From contig CAMGYJ010000006.1 of NCBI GenBank assembly GCA_946122785.1, forward strand, positions 42,924,066-42,988,065: a DNA stretch of 64,000 bases, in the 5' to 3' direction. The position numbers and the translations under genes were made by a program. This document shows positions 10,723 through 22,900 of the stretch, one piece after another; positions within the stretch are counted from its first letter, which is position 1; each line of letters starts with the position of its first letter. The notes beneath the pieces were generated by a model. The model did no database searches, was not told the origin of the DNA, and saw only the letters and a list, made by a program, of their open reading frames with translations. This stretch comes from Linum tenue. Taxonomy: Eukaryota; Streptophyta; Magnoliopsida; Malpighiales; Linaceae.

Positions 10723-13700
10723 ATGAGAATTATTACCTGGAATACTAGAGGGTTTAAGGCATATAGTAAATATATAGCTTTGCTTAAGAAAATAAACAAA
10801 TACAATATAAACATAATAGTTGTTCTTGAACCAAGAATAAGAGCCTATGAGACAGATAAACTAGTTGAAAAACGCTTTCCAGATTGGGAGACAAAGATTA
10901 ATCATAGTGACTCTGGTTTGGGGAAGATTTGGTTGATTTGGAAAAAGGATATTCCGCTTACAGTTTTACATTCTTCTGATAAGTTTGTGCAATTTATGGT
11001 GGGGGGAACTCAACCTTTTTTTGGGACACTGGTTTATGCAGCAAATGATGAGAACATGAGGAAAGCTCTTTATACTAATTTAAAGAGTATTAGAGTTACT
11101 GCTGCTCCCTGGATTGTAATGCGAGACTTCAACGACATAAGACATCCTTCAGAGGCCTCAAACTCACCTAGAGTTGATGCCCCTATGACTTTCTTCAATG
11201 ACTGGATAACTGAACTGGAGTTGGATGAACATCAGGCCACTGGGCCTTGGTACACCTGGCTTAATAAGCAGGTAGCAAACCCTATTGCAAAGCGTCTGGA
11301 TAGGGTTTTGGTGAATTTCTCATGGATGTATACAATTAAGGAAAGTCGGGTTCATTTTCAGACTCCAGGTATATCTGATCACTGCCCCATGTATGTTGAT
11401 ACTGCAGCTGAATTGAAGTCGATACCCAAACCTTTTAAAATTTTCAAGTTTTGGATCCATCATCCAAATTTTGATTCACTCTTAGAGGAGGCTTGGAGGA
11501 GCAATGTGTCTGGTCACCCATTGATCAGAGTTAGTCAGAAGCTTAAGAATCTAAAGAACTTACTAAGGAAGTTGAATAGAGAAGAGTATTCAGATCTGTC
11601 TGAAAGAGTTAAAATGAAGGAAAAGGAAGTTAATGAAATTCAGCAACAGGATCTCGATGCGCCATCTACTGATCTGTTTGAGACTGAAACCAAACTGGGA
11701 ATAGAACTGAGAACACTACTTGAAGCAGAAGAGATCTTCTACAAACAAAAATCTAGAGAGAGTTGGCTTAAAACAGGAGACATGAACTCGGCTTTCTTCC
11801 ATCGTGTAGTTAGAGCTAAACAGTGTAGAAGTACTATAAGGGTGCTGAAGAATGAAGAAGGTGAGAAAATTACAGATGTTGAAGAGATGGCTCAGGTTGC
11901 GGTCAGATTTTATAAACGGTTACTAGGGGTTGAAGACCCTGAAGTTATTGTCAAGCCTGATGAGTACTATGATGCTCTGTTGAGGAGGAAACTCTCTGAG
12001 GAGCAGACTGAGGATCTTTGTGATCCTTTTACAAATGAGCAGATTAAAGAGGTGATATTTGCTATGGATGGTGATAAAAGCCCTGGCCCAGATGGCTTCT
12101 CAGATGCTTTATTTCAATACGCCTGCCCTCTCATTGGCCCTGAGGTATGTCCTGCCATTAGGTTCTGTTTTGAACAGGATAAGATACCTAGACCTATAAA
12201 TGCAACAATTCTTTCCTTAATCCCTAAGGTTTCAAACCCAGATGAGATGAAAAACTTTAGACCTATCTCCTGCTGCAATATCCTTTACAAGTGTATTTCT
12301 AAGCTCATGCAAAAAGGCTTAGCCCTCTCCTTCCATTTCTTATCAGTAAAAATCAAACAGCCTTTGTGAAGGGAAGGTTAATAGGAGAGAACAACCTGTT
12401 AGCTCATGAACTAGTTAGTAGCTACTCTCATCAAAATGTTTCTCCCCGCTGTGCTATTAAGATAGATCTGATGAAAGCGTTTGATTCGGTTGACTGGGGG
12501 TTTATTTTTCAAGTGCTGAGATGTATGAAAGTCTCGGAAAGATTTGTAAACTGGATTCGGATGTGTGTTGGAACGCCTATGCTTAGTGTATGTTTTAATG
12601 GGGGATTAGTGAGTTACTTTCCAGCAAAGAAATGTTTTAGACAGGGAGACCCATTGTCTCCCTACCCATTGTCTCCCTACCTATTCTCAATTGCAATGGA
12701 AATCTTCTCCTGCCTTATAGATCAATCTGCAAGGAAGGGTTTTTTTTCCATACCATCCTATGTGTAAAGGTGTCTCACTCACCCATCTGTGCTTTGCTGA
12801 CGACCTGCTGGTTTTTTCAAATGCTTCCAACTATGGTATTCAAGAACTGCAGAATGTGTTATCAGAGTTTAAAAATATTTATGGCCTCAAATCTAATCCC
12901 AGCAAGTGTGAAATTTTCCTTGGTGGTCTGGATATGGATGAAAGGAAGATTAGAGCAGACATATTTGGTTATCAGTTGGGGGTTCTCCCTGTCAGATACC
13001 TAGGGGTTCCTCTGATCTCTGGTAAACTGAGCTTAACTACCTGCAGACCTTTGATTGATAAGATTGTGGCTAGGGTAAAAACTTGGCAGGCCAAGTCTCT
13101 TACTTATGCAGGTCGTATTGAACTGGTAGGGTCAGTTCTCTATAGCCTGACTCAATTCTGGATGTCGGTTTTCCTTCTACCAAAAGCAGCTATTAAAGAA
13201 GTGGAGAAAATTTGTAGTAATTTTGTTTGGGGTGTGAAAGAAGGGGTCAAGGCTAAGGCAAATGTGGCTTGGCATCATCTTACCTTCCCTAAAAAAGAAG
13301 GGGGTCTGGGGTTCAGGGATCTGTCAAGCTGGAACCAGGCTTGTATGACCAGACACATTTGGTTGATTCTCTTACAAGAAGGGTCCATTTGGGTAGCCTG
13401 GATTCACAGATTCAAGCTCAAAGGCAGGAACTTTTGGACCTACACTTGTTCTTCTGGTTCATGGAACTGGAGGAAGATTTTAAAACTCAGGCAAAGAGTA
13501 AGTCCCTACATCTCTTTCAGGGGGGGGAAGAAATCTTGTTGGATGGCTCTCCTATGCCTATTTTCTCTATCAAGAGGGTCTGGAACCTCCTTAGACCTAT
13601 CAGAAGTACTGTAAGTTGGTGGAAGATTCTGTGGAAAGGCAGGGGTATACCAAGAAATCGGATTCTAACATGGTTGGTAATGAGAGATAGTGTAAACACT

Positions 13701-13985
13701 AAGATGAAAAAGCAAAAATGAGGTGTCATAGGAGACTTGAAGTGTGTTTTGTGTGAGGATGGAGTTAAAGATAGGGACCATCTCTTTGTGCATTGTCCTG
13801 TCTCTCGACAGATCCATATCTTACTGTTTGGCAGGAAGCTTTACATTCCTCTTATGCAGAACTGGGAAGATGAGGTAGGATGGGCTGTTCTGAAGCTTAG
13901 TGTTGTATCAGAAGAAGCAGAAGCGGGAAGGATCATATGGCAGAGCTGGGTGAGTAATGTCTGGCGACTGGCGGGAAAGATGTAG
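10723..13985 (+). pseudogene. LINE ORF2 remnant: endonuclease, reverse transcriptase, zf-RVT
   Basis: Begins with the endonuclease (ITWNTRG, LEPRI, RDFNDI in place of the usual GDFN, RLDR, SDHCP), open to about 12315. The frame shifts at an A run there, again at a T run near 12735 and at a G run near 13520, and TGA at 13719-13721 interrupts the C-terminal part. RT motifs seen are KIDLMKAFDS, RQGDPLSPY and FADD. A 15-bp tandem duplication at about 12655-12685 repeats the PLSPY codons inside the conserved RT block. The last part (13737-13985) carries the zf-RVT pattern CVLCEDG...H..VHC. No RNase H follows. Confidence 0.8.
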
Positions 13986-14257
13986 AAGAATGTATGTTGG
14001 ACAGGTGATCTCCTCAACTGTGATACTGAGGATGATTAAGTCTGAAGTGGAGTGTTTCTTGGGTAGACAGAGAGTTACTCAATTTTGGGAGTGATTTTGA
14101 TTGATTGTTTGTTTGTTTGTTTGTCTCAGAGGTATAGAAATTTTGTTTGTAGTCTTCTTTTCTTTGGTTGTTACATCTCCTAGTTAACAGGGTAGTTGTT
14201 AGCAACTTTCTTTTTGATGAAATGAAACCCATCGATTCATAAAAATAAAAAAAATCA

Positions 14258-14324
14258 ATGCTAGGATTTGAACCATGGTCTCTTCCATCAAAGATAATAA
14301 TTGTAACCAATTAGACTAGACACA
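14258..14324 (-). repeat. tRNA-derived SINE-like sequence with A and B boxes
   Basis: On the minus strand, TAGTCTAATTGG (14318-14307) fits the Pol III A-box consensus, and 32 nt later GGTTCAAATCC (14274-14264) matches the B box. The T-stem does not pair well, so this is not a functional tRNA; a SINE head or decayed tRNA fits better. It directly abuts the poly-A tail of the plus-strand LINE. Confidence 0.5.
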
Positions 14325-16775
14325 TTGTCATAATTTATTAATACAAAACATAAAGAAAGTTAAAAATTATGAAAAACAGAGTACTTTTCTATCACGGTTA
14401 GTTAGCCCGCTAAGTCTCCTATAAGTATTTTGTGTTGTTTGATACTTCTATTTTCATATTTTAATAATTAATTTAGAATTTTTTCTAATTTATAAATGAA
14501 GGATAATTTTAAAATCTCAACACAAATATCATTGGTTGGAATATTGCGCATTGAATTGAAGTGTTGATGAAGTGTTCAATGAAGACATAAGAACAATGGT
14601 ACCATACATTTCAAGAAAAATAAACATGACAAACACCGATACCAATTATCTCGACATTCTATGCTAAAAATCAAAATTGTTTAATCATTCAATTTGAGTG
14701 ATAGTTTAGTTAAATTAAGCAAATAATTCACGATTGTGTATGAAATAAATAAAAACATATGTATTATATTATGAAAAATGTATTTATTTTAACAATCTCA
14801 CAAAAACAATCAAGACTTCCATACGACCCCTTATTTCAATAATGTAATTAATGAAATAATTTTTATCAGCATGATGCAATGTTCAAGCTAAGTTCCAAGT
14901 ATTAATCACCAGTATATAGTATTCATCATAGTTAACTATTTTAATATCCACAACTAACTATTAATGGTTTCTTGCTTTCTCTTTGAGTGTTTAATGTAAC
15001 ACTCTCATGCCTAGCTATGCTCTAAGCATTTGTTTTCTTTTACACATTATCATTTGCAGTTATTTATTAAATCAACTTTGTTTCTAGCTTTCAATTCCTA
15101 ATTATTCACTACTTCCTACCAACTTATGGGAATGCTAAATATATTTTTCATGTCTAATCTATTGACCATAAATGTTGCTTATCACTTAAATCCTACGATA
15201 TCCATGTTAGGTTTGATGTCACCAACATATTCTCCCAATTTCTCCAAAAAAACATCATATCTTGCGATTGATATCATAGTTTTGTTAGGTAAAGTTCAAC
15301 AAACTCAATCAACATTCGAACTCTTTGAAGTAGCTATCTACATGCGAATATGAAGTACTGAGTAGCTAAAACTCTACTTGAGTTAGTACAATCTTTTGCG
15401 CTATCGATTCAAAATTCAATACATGATTATCTTATTACGATTTAGTCATACTAATCGTGCAGTAGGGGGACATCTTATCAAAATCGTATAGAAAGACTCT
15501 TTGATTGATCGCTTTCATGATGTAATCAATTTTACCAAAATAGAAGTGATCAAATTTATAAGATGCTCTCAAAGTTTGCTATAATTATTGAGGTTCAACA
15601 GCACGTTAGGCATAACGCGGGCATTGGGCATTTGTCTATCTCCTAGCTAGCCTAGACATGCTTAGACAATATAATAAAGATAATTTTTTTTAATAATAAT
15701 GAATAAAATAACAGTTCTAAAGCACTTTCATACTTTAGTTCAAATGATTTAACAACAAACTAAATAACTCTCAAGTTTATAAATTATTTTCTTTTACCAA
15801 ATGATATAATTAATTCATTCATGAGCTGAAATAGCTAATTATCAGCACTTCAATTTAAGTTAAAACTCTATATGATACAATTGTTTGACGAAATGGATTT
15901 TTATAATATAGTGGTTCTATCGAGAGAGGTCTCTAAGAAACATGACTTACTTTATTATTCCTTAGGTGGATATAATATCTATTTTCGTGGTTTAATATAG
16001 TATTATTTTTCTTATGCAAGATATGATTTTATCTTTGATAATATAGATTTATTTTTTCAAGCATGTAGATGCTTGAGACTTCTCATTTGCCTCATAACTT
16101 ACCATTTACAATGGCTCCAAACATGGATGGGTTTCTATTCAACACATAAATTTTTAATGATGTAAAAATTATCAAACTAAGATGCATATTAATAAACAAT
16201 GTAAGGTCTCATCTTCCCTCTTAAGCACTATATATCATTGTTTACTTACCATTAAATCAAAGTCTTTCAAACTTCAGTAAGAGATACAATGACTTTTATT
16301 ATTGTGGATTTCCCCCAAAATGTTAGGTATGCTGCTTTTAGTTTTTGCATTCTTTTCGGTTTGATTTAGCTTTCTATATGAAATGCCACTCGAACTATGA
16401 CTGTGTGAATTAGTTTGTTTCTTTTCAAGGACACTCTAAACATATATTTTGTTTCATTATATCATTGAATACACTAAAGTAAATGGAAAATGCAAATTTT
16501 TTTACCGTATACTAAAGATTGATTATGCATGTATGATGTAGAACAATTCTTATCATTGTTCTTCTTAGACATTTTTTATATAGACATGACTTTGTTTGAA
16601 AATATGTATTTATGTTAGTGTAGTTGGACGTTGTTTGTCATACATTAAATACTTTCATATATTATTCATGGAGAACTTACCAAATTAAATTGTTACTTCA
16701 ATCCTCAACAACATGAACCATAAAAAAAAATATACCTCAATGTTTACTACACGTATACATGAAAATCAAACTCTT
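14325..16775. other. AT-rich non-coding DNA upstream of a Helitron 3' end
   Basis: No gene, domain or clear repeat found. If the Helitron ending at 16803 is real, part of this stretch is its body, but I could not place its 5' TC end. Confidence 0.35.
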
Positions 16776-16803
16776 CCGGCCAAGAGGCCGGGCACTAATC
16801 TAG
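16776..16803 (+). mobile_element. Helitron 3' terminus, plus strand
   Basis: CCGGCC (16776-16781), loop AAGA and GGCCGG (16786-16791) form a perfect 6-bp hairpin. An 8-nt spacer and CTAG (16800-16803) follow, then host T at 16804. A short GC hairpin shortly before CTRR, with insertion between A and T, is the Helitron 3' signature. Confidence 0.65.
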
Positions 16804-16807
16804 TCAA

Positions 16808-16835
16808 CTAGCTTGTTGCCCGGCCCGTTGGCTGG
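16808..16835 (-). mobile_element. Helitron 3' terminus, minus strand, tail-to-tail with the previous one
   Basis: Read on the minus strand: CCAGCC, loop AACG, GGCCGG, an 8-nt spacer, CTAG (16811-16808), then T. Stem, loop and spacer sizes equal those of the plus-strand end only 4 bp away. The body would extend rightwards over the RPA-like fragment on the same strand. Confidence 0.6.
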
Positions 16836-17250
16836 AGAAAATTAAAATACGATCCTTATTTTTATGTTGACCTAAGAAATGCGATGTAATAAATGAAAAA
16901 GAATATTTCTACGACGATTCTAACTTAAAGATGGTGAGAAAAAACTCATTCTCAATAGCTTTATGTCAAGTTTGGATAGAAAACAAAGCATGCCAATCTT
17001 AAAGGAATTCATGTTGATGATTTAGATTCTAGGAAAGTCAATGCATATGCATAGAATGGACAATAATGAGACTTCAAATATATATTTGTCATGAAGAAAG
17101 CACTGAAAATTCAAAATAGACTCAACATAGTTTGAGTAAAACAAAGTTCAAATATTTATGTGGCAAAGATGGGTCATCCACAACATAAAACTTAAAATAA
17201 AGAAAATTAATAATAGCTATAAGCTATTCCATACATATGACTGATGCAAC

Positions 17251-18476
17251 CTACTCCTCCTCACTTAACTTCCTCTTCAGAGGCATACAAACACCACCAT
17301 CAAGGCTACCATCTCCTTCCTGTACATGCCCAGCTACAATTGTGGTATCCAGAATGGATTCTCCGGTAGATTGTTGTCCCACGACAATGATGGGTGAAGG
17401 TGAAGACTTATTTCCTTCCTTAGAGTGCTGAGACAAAATGCAGCTAATTAAATTTGTGACAGAAGGTGGAGGCACATTTTGAGGTTAAGGTTCAGTTCAT
17501 ATTTAGGTAACAACAATACCAAAAAAGCATGATTATGCATAGCAAGCAAATTGGGGAGTCCAACGTTCATAGGTAATCATGTTCTATACTGATGCAACAG
17601 GCCAAACCACCACTTAGCAACATGAGTAGCATAAGGTAAAACACATGTTGTAACTTTAGTTGAGAAAAAATGGGACTTTCACTCATAGCCCAAATAGAGA
17701 CAACCGCATGAAAATGAATCATCATTATTCATAGGCTTGCTTCTTCAATCATCAAAATAGTTCAGAGTTCAGGATGCAAATGGCATTCCATTAGCTGGAA
17801 ATTAAGCATCACTACTACATCCATTCCCATCGTTTCATGCAAAGCAAGAAAGCTTATAAATGGAAGCACATACCTGACCAGGTTTAGGCGTTATAGTGCG
17901 TAGCTGATGTACCCCTTCAGGCTCAACAATCTTCACGACACTAAATCCATGTCCTGGATTTTTGAAAGTGTATGAATTGAGTTTGACTTGTAATGTGACA
18001 TCTAGCCCTTGAAAGTTCTGAATAAAAGATGGAACCCCAGTAGGTTGTTGATCGTTCGATGTGTAAAGTTCTTCAGCCGTCTTATCAAAAAAATTACCGG
18101 CTGCATGATCCAGCACAACAAAAAGTGCTTCAGCAGATGAGTCTATCACAGACAGCTCAAACCGAAACCTGCAATGGATAAGTAGATGATATTATAATCG
18201 TAAATATGTTATACCGTTGACTAAATAGATTTTTCTCAATATGACCAATAAAATGAAGTAGTAAGGAATTCATAAGAAGCATACAACATACACAAACCTT
18301 TTAATTGATTGAATTGAGCGTGCATTACACTTGTCACAGTAGAAATGATCCACTCCAGCACGCAATTTGGAGGAGCATTTCGCACAACCATCATAGCACC
18401 AGTTGTGCATGACTTCACAAACGTTGCCGCTAATAGTGAACACCTTATTCTTGGATGACAAACGAACAACTAAAAT
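17251..18476 (-). pseudogene. RPA1-like single-stranded DNA-binding protein fragment (C-terminal zinc OB-fold)
   Basis: Exon about 18476-18298 ends at donor AAAAG|GTTTGTG and carries the zinc module (WCYDGCAKC ... FYCDKCNA). It splices in frame to 18168-17874 (acceptor TTGCAG), giving KRFRFELSVID and ALFVVLDHAAGNFF, the pattern of the C-terminal OB-fold of plant RPA 70-kDa subunits and their relatives. A possible last exon at 17475-17251 ends KRKLSEEE, though I see no clear AG acceptor before it. RPA1 proteins bind single-stranded DNA in replication and repair. The N-terminal OB-folds are absent, so this is a partial gene. It has the same orientation as the Helitron end at 16808; autonomous plant Helitrons often carry RPA-like genes, which makes a Helitron origin plausible. 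Confidence 0.6.
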
Positions 18477-18540
18477 CAACATGTATGCTTTATAATAATT
18501 AAGCATAAATATTTTTGTGCATGGATATAACATGTTATGC

Positions 18541-19261
18541 CCTTGATAAAAAAAACTTAAAGAAACACTACCGGTGTGAGTGACTGGTGATGAGATGCCG
18601 GCGAGCAGGTTCGTCCCCTAGTTCCAATTGGCTGTCGGCGCTGGCCGCTAGAGAACGGATTCGGAGAGTGACGGGAGAACGCCAAGGAGGAGCTGCACCG
18701 CCGGTGTGAGTGACTGGGGATGCAAGCCGGCGAGCAGGTCGTCGCTAGGTCGAGTGGAGGTTATCGTCGATTAGTGTTCTGTTTTGTGATTTGGAAGATG
18801 AACAATTGTTCTTTATTGTTCTTTATTGTTTTTATTTTATTTGTGGTGTATGTGATGATTTTAGGGTATGGGGTCAAGTCGCCCGCGTTTCATCATTTAG
18901 TAGCAATTTGGGCCCAGATACAGGCCTACACTCCCTTTATCTTCAGCAAGCAAGCTGTTGGGCCAGACGAAACACACAAAAAGCCTCGATTACTCAGGTT
19001 GTATAATTACTAAATTGGGTCTCCGAAAATTGCTCTCTGGTCTGCAATTTTAAAATCCTGAATAACTGCTTCTAACTCCACTATAATATATTTGTAGATG
19101 TTAAAACGTTTTGCGATAAAATAAGAAAAGGAATCAGATTGAAAAAGGAAAAAGGAATAATGGCGGATTTATTTTCCTTTTATCGCAACGGTAATTCGGA
19201 AATCTATTAGTTTCCATGAAAATACATTAATTCATCCTGACTTCGTCGCGACCACAAAACA
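18541..19261. other. Spacer with a short GC-rich direct duplication
   Basis: CGGTGTGAGTGACTGG and the following ~45 bp occur at about 18571-18620 and again at 18701-18750. The stretch from about 19080 to 19261 includes TTTGCGATAAAA and TTTTATCGCAA as an inverted pair and is probably the original upstream region of the FRIGIDA-like gene now beyond the MULE. Confidence 0.4.
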
Positions 19262-19269
19262 TATAAATA
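19262..19269 (+). promoter_or_regulatory. TATA box of the FRIGIDA-like gene, cut off by the MULE
   Basis: TATAAATA. If the 18-kb MULE and one TSD copy are removed, this box lies 59 bp before the ATG now at 37408, a normal plant spacing. The MULE therefore sits between TATA box and coding start, close to the expected transcription start. Confidence 0.55.
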
Positions 19270-19274
19270 CCTCT

Positions 19275-19284
19275 CCCCTCGCGG
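19275..19284. repeat. Target-site duplication, left copy (CCCCTCGCGG)
   Basis: Ten bases identical to 37354-37363, flanking the large MULE. MULEs usually make 9- to 10-bp duplications. Confidence 0.85.
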
Positions 19285-19477
19285 GGCTTAGGATAGGGTG
19301 AGTAACCCTTTGTTACTCACCCGTGAGTAACCACATAGGGACCGTCGATCTTGGCCGGACGGATCTTGTGGCTGTGATTGATGCGGTGTTTTTTGTCCAC
19401 GGTCAGGGGCATTTTTGTACGATATTTTATATTTGAATTAAATGACTTTCCCTCTTTGTCCGTTGCAAATCTTTCTG

Positions 19478-19740
19478 TGCGTGAGTTGGATTCGGATTTT
19501 GGAGAGAGAAACTACGAGCAGGGGGAGCAGCAGCTGAGAAACAAGGACGGCGATTCTCCATGGTTGATCGACGGCGATAGAAACTGCGAGCAGCAGCTTC
19601 GAATCGAGCTTTCTGATTCTCCATAATTGATCGACGTGTGCGCGAGTTGGATTCGGTTTTTGTAGAGAGAAATTGCGAGCAGCCGCTGCGAAACAGGGGA
19701 CGGCGAATCTTTTCTGATTCTCCATAATTGATCGACGACG
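19478..19740 (+). repeat. Degenerate tandem duplication in the MULE 5' leader
   Basis: GAGTTGGATTCGG ... GAGAGAAA.T.CGAGCAG ... GATTCTCCAT..TTGATCGACG occurs twice with about 75-80% identity by eye. It lies upstream of the transposase coding region, in the probable promoter or 5' UTR. Confidence 0.55.
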
Positions 19741-19919
19741 AGGTTAGATATTAGTTTTTTTTTATTCTTTCTGTTTAACTAATCGAGTTTTCTGTTGATC
19801 TCTGGTTTCGTTGGAGGTTTTTAATTGCTGCTAGTCGAGCTTGTTTATGTTTAGCTAATTCGAGCTTGTTCATGTGTTATGTTCTTTGTGTTTTGGTGTT
19901 TTGGCAGTATTCTGGTGAG

Positions 19920-22900
19920 ATGAGTAACGTAAATTGTGGCGATGTTGTTCCAATTGATAGATCTGGTTCTTCAACCAGCGTTGTAGGATCTGGTTCTTCA
20001 TCTAGTGCTGTTGGAACTGCTTCTTCATCTATTGATCTTGGATTTGATCATTCAGCTAACTCTGGTGAATCAGGAGGTAAGATATGCAAATTTGTTTGTT
20101 TATTGAAGTTTGTATAGTGTCGTAATATGATTTTACCATGCCTTATCACGTGGTAATTGATTTTATAGTACATTACCATGTGGTAAAATGTGGTAATTAG
20201 GAAGTTAAATGTGATGTTTCTGTGTGATAATTGATTTTACCATGCCATACCATATGGTATAGGGTGGTAATTTGATTTTACCATGCCTTATCATGTGGTA
20301 ATTGATTTTACAGTACATTACCATGTGGTAAAATGTGGTAATTAGGAAGTTAAACTTGAGGATTCTGTGTGATAATTGATTTTACCATGCCATACCATAT
20401 GGTATAGTGTGGTAATTTGATTTTACCATGCCTTATCATGTGGTAATTGATTTTACAGTACATTACCATGTGGTAAAATGTGGTAATTAGGAAGTTAAAC
20501 TTGAGGATTCTGTGTGATAATTGATTTTACCATGCCATACCATATGGTATAGTGTGGTAATTTGATTTTACCATGCCATACCATGTGGTATAGTGTGGTA
20601 GTTTGATTTTACCATGCCATACCATATGGTATAGGGTGGTAATTTGATTTTACCATGCCTTATCATGTGGTAATTGATTTTACAGTACATTACCATGTGG
20701 TAAAATGTGGTAATTAGGAAGTTAAATGTGAGGGTTCTGTGTGATAATTGATTTTACCATGCCATACCATGGTGGTAACTCTTGTATCATGGCTGTAATT
20801 ATTGGTATACATTGAGATTTCATACTGTTGTGGTGTGGAATCCATTTAATATGTTGTTTCATAATGTTTGTAGGTTTCAATGGTATAGATCCTACTGTTC
20901 GTGATTCTTGGAAGGACTTAGAGTTCAATACACCAGATGATGCATATAATTTTTATGTTGATTATGGGAATCATGAAGGTTTTGGTGTGAGGATTTATAA
21001 CCAATCAGCGTGTCCGAAGCTCAATGGTGGTTCTTCAGCTGTATATTATATCAAGTATTGTTGCAATAAGGAAGGTTGGAAAAGAGGTAGCGAGAATAAC
21101 CCTGATAATGCAGGTGTTGTTGATACGACGGTTCGTGTTCGTAATGTTCCAGAACTCAGGGGTGGATGTAATGGTGCTTATATACGACTGAGGTGGTTTA
21201 AAGAGTTTAAATGCTACAAGATCTATCGTTGGTATAATGTGCACAACCATGACATGATTCCTGAGTCTCTGCGTCACTATGTGAGATCCAGCAGACGAAT
21301 GGCTCCTGTGTATAAGATGTTGGCAGAGGTGAATGATGCTGCTGGTATTGGTGTGACTTCTTCGTATAATGCAATTAGTAGGGCTGGTGGTGGTCGGAAG
21401 TTTGTTGGGTTCACAAAGAATGATTTGAAGAACCATCTGCGAACGGTTAGGACGTCATCAATGGAGTATGGTGATGCGACTGCATTGCTTGAATACTTTA
21501 GACGTCAAGCACAGCTGGATCCTGGGTTCTTTCATGAGGTGGAGGTTGATGTTGAAGAGAACATTGCTAGTATTTTTTGGGCAGATGGGAAGATGAGGAT
21601 GGATTATCATTATTTTGGTGATTCAATTAGTTTTGATACTACTTACCGGACTAACAAAGAGTATCGGCCACTAGGTATGTTTTCTAGTTTGTTGTTTATT
21701 ATTGTGTTTGTTAGTTTGTATGAGTATTATTATTATCATTCTGTATCATGTTTTTTTTTTTGTTCTTAAATGTAGTTTACCATATGGTATGTGTTGGTAA
21801 CAAGGTTTTTTGAGGTGGTTTTTGTTCTTAAAAGTATTTTACCATATGGTATGTGTTGGTAACAAGGTTATTTGAGGTGGTTTTTGTGCTTAAAAGTCTT
21901 TTACCATATGGTATGGGTTGGTAACAAGGTTATTTGTGGTGTTTTTTGCGTTGTTAGAAGTGTGTACTATATGGTAGTCTGGTGTGGATTGTTTTTTTTT
22001 TGTTCTCAGAAGTCTTTACCACATGGTATGAGTTTTTACCATATGGTATGGGTTGGTATTATTGTTATTCGTACCTTTTACCACATGGTATGTGTTGGTA
22101 GAATTGTTTTTACTCACATTTTGTTATGTTTATGTAGCTTTGTTTATTGGTTTCAACAATCATCACCAACTGACTGTCTTTGCGGCTGCTCTTCTATATG
22201 ATGAAACAACGGCAACATTTGAATGGCTTTTCGATCAGTTTTTGAAATGCATGGGAGGTGTGAGACCGTTATCAATGTTTACTGACCAGGCTGCTGCAAT
22301 TGCTGCTGGTATAAGGTCTGTTTTCCCAGATTGTTTTCATGGGTTGTGTACATGGCATATTGCTCAGAATGCAGTTGTTAATCTGGGTAGTTTGTGTGAC
22401 TCTGACTTCCTTCGTGAGCTTAGTTATTTGATGTATAATGCTGATGATGAGGATGATTTTGAGTATAATTGGAAGAAGATGATTGAGAAGTGTTTTCCTG
22501 GGAAGGGACCTTTGGGACACAGTTGGTTACAGGGCATTTACAAAGTCAGGACGAAGTGGTCTTCAGCCTGGGTGAATTGTCATTTTGGTGCGGGAATGAA
22601 GAGTACCCAGCTAAGTGAGTGCTGCAATAGTAATATTCGACATTACTTGCAGTCAGAGTTTAGCGTTAGTAGGTTCTTTGTGCACTTTGAGAGGATGCTT
22701 GATAATAAGAGGGATGCTGAAGAACAAGAAGAGTACTATGCCTTATCTAGGTTGGCTGATTCTCGGTTTTCTACTAGCCCTATTGTGAAGCAAGTTGCTA
22801 ATGTGTATACGCCGAAGATATTCAAGTTTTTCCTGGATCAGTACAAGGAATCCCTTGCGTATAATATTTTTTCCAATACGGAGATAGAACCAGAAGGACA

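Larger units (their letters stand above)
9310..14254 (+). mobile_element. Decayed L1-type LINE without RNase H
   Basis: A pyrimidine-rich leader is followed by broken ORF1 (9377-10684), ORF2 (10723-13985) and a 3' UTR ending in a degenerate A-rich tail at about 14240-14254. The 3' end contains TTTTTGATGAAATGAAACCC, similar to other plant L1 tails. ORF2 ends after the zf-RVT motif, with no RNase H, so this belongs to a different L1 lineage from the element at 1847-8072. Many frame breaks lie in mononucleotide runs. The 5' limit is uncertain; a possible 10-bp TSD would place it at 8640. Confidence 0.8.

Noticed and set aside
14258..14324. Functional tRNA gene
   Set aside because: A and B boxes are present, but the T-stem mispairs and no acceptor stem can be formed by eye.
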